From: Gammaproteobacteria bacterium | Lineage (GTDB): Bacteria > Pseudomonadota > Gammaproteobacteria > Pseudomonadales > UBA3067 | Length of the DNA: 6,266 bases | Assembly: GCA_002402085.1 (NCBI GenBank) | Contig: NVVB01000019.1 | Span: 42,769 to 49,034, forward strand | Reading direction: 5' to 3' | Part shown: in pieces, positions 5,353-6,266 of the stretch | Layout: every line of letters starts with the position of its first letter | Position numbering within the stretch: position 1 is the first letter of the stretch | The notes under the pieces: model-generated | What the model was told of the DNA's origin: nothing | What the model saw: only the letters and a program-made list of their open reading frames with translations | Database searches by the model: none | Translations under genes and position numbers: made by a program

Positions 5353-5538
5353 ATGACAACCCATAAAAACAGCCTTAACGTAGACTGCAAAGAACGAGTC
5401 GCATTTGACCTAATGTCGTTAGTGGCTGATATTGCCAAAGGTGAGAATGGCATTAAAGACAGAGCCTATTGGTTTGAACTCTACTCTCAATGTCATCACA
5501 TTGTGGTTGAAGGCAGAGATTCAAAAGAGATCTTATGA
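5353..5538 (+). CDS. Small uncharacterised protein (61 aa)
   Basis: This is a 61-residue protein of unknown function. Its body reads as one compact helical unit: KERVAFDLMSLVADIAKG (residues 13-30), then KDRAYWFELYSQCHHIVVEG (35-54), ending in a short charged tail. The R-x-x-Y/F-D-L-M and D-R-x-Y-W-x-x-L-Y-x-Q-C wording reminds me of small hypothetical proteins found in pseudomonads and marine gammaproteobacteria, but I cannot name a family. Two cysteines (C12, C48), a CHH cluster (48-50) and no hydrophobic segment suggest a soluble cytoplasmic protein; metal binding is possible but unsupported. The start is set by a strong AAGGAG. It is divergent from the flagellin gene and shares its upstream region, so co-regulation is possible. 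A hairpin at 5588-5619 follows it. Confidence 0.7.
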   Translation: MTTHKNSLNVDCKERVAFDLMSLVADIAKGENGIKDRAYWFELYSQCHHIVVEGRDSKEIL

Positions 5539-5587
5539 TCTCTCAGCGTTGAAAACTAACATTTGAAAACCAACACATGAAATATCA

Positions 5588-5619
5588 CGGGGCAAATTGC
5601 TACACGCATCAATGCCCCG
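5588..5619. terminator. GC-rich stem-loop downstream of the 61-aa gene
   Basis: CGGGGCA (5588-5594) and TGCCCCG (5613-5619) form a perfect 7-base-pair stem. Allowing a two-base bulge, the pairing extends by TTG/CAA to about ten pairs around a ten-base loop. It lies 50 bases after the plus-strand stop at 5538 and 20 bases past the end of the minus-strand ORF at 5639, so it could serve both. No T run follows on either strand. Confidence 0.45.
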
Positions 5620-5638
5620 CCGTCGTCAGTGAGCGCCG

Positions 5639-5833
5639 TCAACATTTACGCGTCAATTTCCTTCCCCAGACAAAGTCCAATTCGGCCCACTTAATTAATA
5701 CAATGAAGTAGGTATTAACGAGAATATTTGCCCACAGCCTTCTTCTAAGCGCCGGCAAACCCAACGAAATTAGCGTCCCAACCCCTTCCATCGCCCCAGA
5801 AAGCGGCTTCCTCCAAATAGCGCTTTTATTCAT
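5639..5833 (-). CDS. Doubtful small hydrophobic/basic ORF (64 aa)
   Basis: This would be a 64-residue, strongly basic protein with one apolar stretch (about residues 34-48, WANILVNTYFIVLIK) that could be a single membrane helix, preceded by an Arg-Arg-Arg cluster (30-32). I recognise no family. In its favour, GGAAGG lies 9 bases before the ATG and a stem-loop (5588-5619) follows its stop. Against it, the length is within what chance allows, the sequence has no conserved-looking motif, and no promoter can be defended. If it is not real, bases 5539-6063 are largely non-coding. Confidence 0.3.
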   Translation of the reverse strand: MNKSAIWRKPLSGAMEGVGTLISLGLPALRRRLWANILVNTYFIVLIKWAELDFVWGRKLTRKC

Positions 5834-6063
5834 AAGAACTTGCCTTCCTATAGCAAGATTACTGTATGATCAAATTAGACTCAGGCAGGCAATTTCAACA
5901 CGACAGAAGGCGTAAAAAAACAATACGTCGTAACGCCGCTGAATATAACCGCAGTCAAGGCGTTAAATTACGCATTACGAAAACCAGTGCATGAGTGCAA
6001 TCAAATTCATTGACCATTTATCGATTCAATTGATCACCACCATGCTAAAACCAGGATCAAACC
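5834..6063. other. Upstream region of the exported-protein gene, with repeats
   Basis: These 230 bases are mostly AT-rich. AAGGCGT occurs twice (5907-5913 and 5957-5963). TAACGCC (5931-5937) is perfectly complementary to GGCGTTA (5959-5965), and its last five bases also pair with GGCGT (5909-5913), so two alternative stems can form. TTGACC at 6010-6015 is a good -35 but has no -10 at the right distance; TATGAT at 5865-5870 is a good -10 but its TTGCCT partner is 19 bases away. No promoter is called. Confidence 0.35.
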
Positions 6064-6266
6064 ATGTCGAAATATAGACTTTTGTTGGCGCGATATTCAA
6101 TCAAACTTATCCATGTAATGACCTTTTCTTGCCTACTCATGGCGAATTCATCCATTCTTTCAGCGGCCACAATCCCCCCTGAAATGGAAGCCGCACGTCT
6201 GATTTTGGCGGCAAAAAGTGCATTGGATAATCAACAACTCACAGAGGCGCAAGATTACCTCACACG
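6064..6266 (+). CDS. Exported protein with helical (TPR-like) repeat start (partial)
   Basis: Sixty-seven codons are visible before the right edge. The N terminus is a long Sec signal peptide: a basic head (K3, R5, R10, K14), an apolar core (about residues 15-32) and a likely cleavage after SAA (33-35). A lipoprotein is unlikely because C23 lacks a proper lipobox. The mature part begins with PPEMEAARLILAAKSAL and continues with QLTEAQDYLT. The small and large residue spacing is like the first helix pair of a tetratricopeptide repeat, so a periplasmic scaffold or assembly protein is plausible. This is inference from about 30 residues and the true family cannot be seen. The ATG is preceded by AGGA, 8 bases upstream. 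An overlapping 11-codon out-of-frame ORF (6042-6077) ends just past the start codon. Confidence 0.7.
   Translation, partial: MSKYRLLLARYSIKLIHVMTFSCLLMANSSILSAATIPPEMEAARLILAAKSALDNQQLTEAQDYLT

Noticed and set aside
6042..6077. Eleven-codon ORF overlapping the start of the exported-protein gene
   Set aside because: No Shine-Dalgarno and the length is expected by chance; translational coupling cannot be argued from sequence alone.

Overview
The window looks like ordinary chromosome of a flagellated, aerobic gammaproteobacterium with moderate GC content, of the marine Oceanospirillales, Alteromonadales or pseudomonad type. This rests on the mix of families: a DUF2789 protein and a YhhL-like DUF1145 membrane protein (both mainly gammaproteobacterial), a PilZ protein, a polar-type flagellin, a beta-oxidation acyl-CoA dehydrogenase and an M16C presequence-protease-like peptidase. 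The genus cannot be read from the sequence. I see no tRNA, rRNA, CRISPR array, insertion sequence, integrase or plasmid function.

Layout, left to right. (1) The first 758 bases are the N-terminal part of a large M16C zinc peptidase on the minus strand, running off the left edge, with a good sigma70-like promoter upstream. (2) A small DUF2789 gene (1118-1348) is on the same strand. An operator-like inverted repeat upstream lies in a 367-base divergent region. (3) A stand-alone PilZ-domain protein (1716-2159) and an acyl-CoA dehydrogenase (2412-3563) follow on the plus strand, separated by about 250 bases and so probably independently transcribed. (4) Bases 3564-3780 hold several hairpins and a three-copy 16-base tandem repeat between convergent genes. 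(5) A DUF1145 membrane protein (3781-4044) and an unusually short flagellin (4249-5070) lie on the minus strand, each with its own ribosome-binding site. Two hairpins lie between them. (6) A divergent region with three TCCCGCC boxes separates the flagellin from a 61-residue uncharacterised protein (5353-5538). (7) After a hairpin comes a doubtful 64-residue minus-strand ORF, then a plus-strand gene for an exported, helical-repeat-like protein cut by the right edge.

The genes do not form one pathway. The only functional link is loose: a PilZ (cyclic-di-GMP) protein and a flagellin both touch motility versus attachment, but they are about 2 kb apart and not co-transcribed. I found no convincing undescribed multi-gene system. 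The most unusual items are the minimal flagellin outside any visible flagellar cluster, the box cluster in its upstream region, the small 61-residue protein facing it, and the structured intergenic regions.
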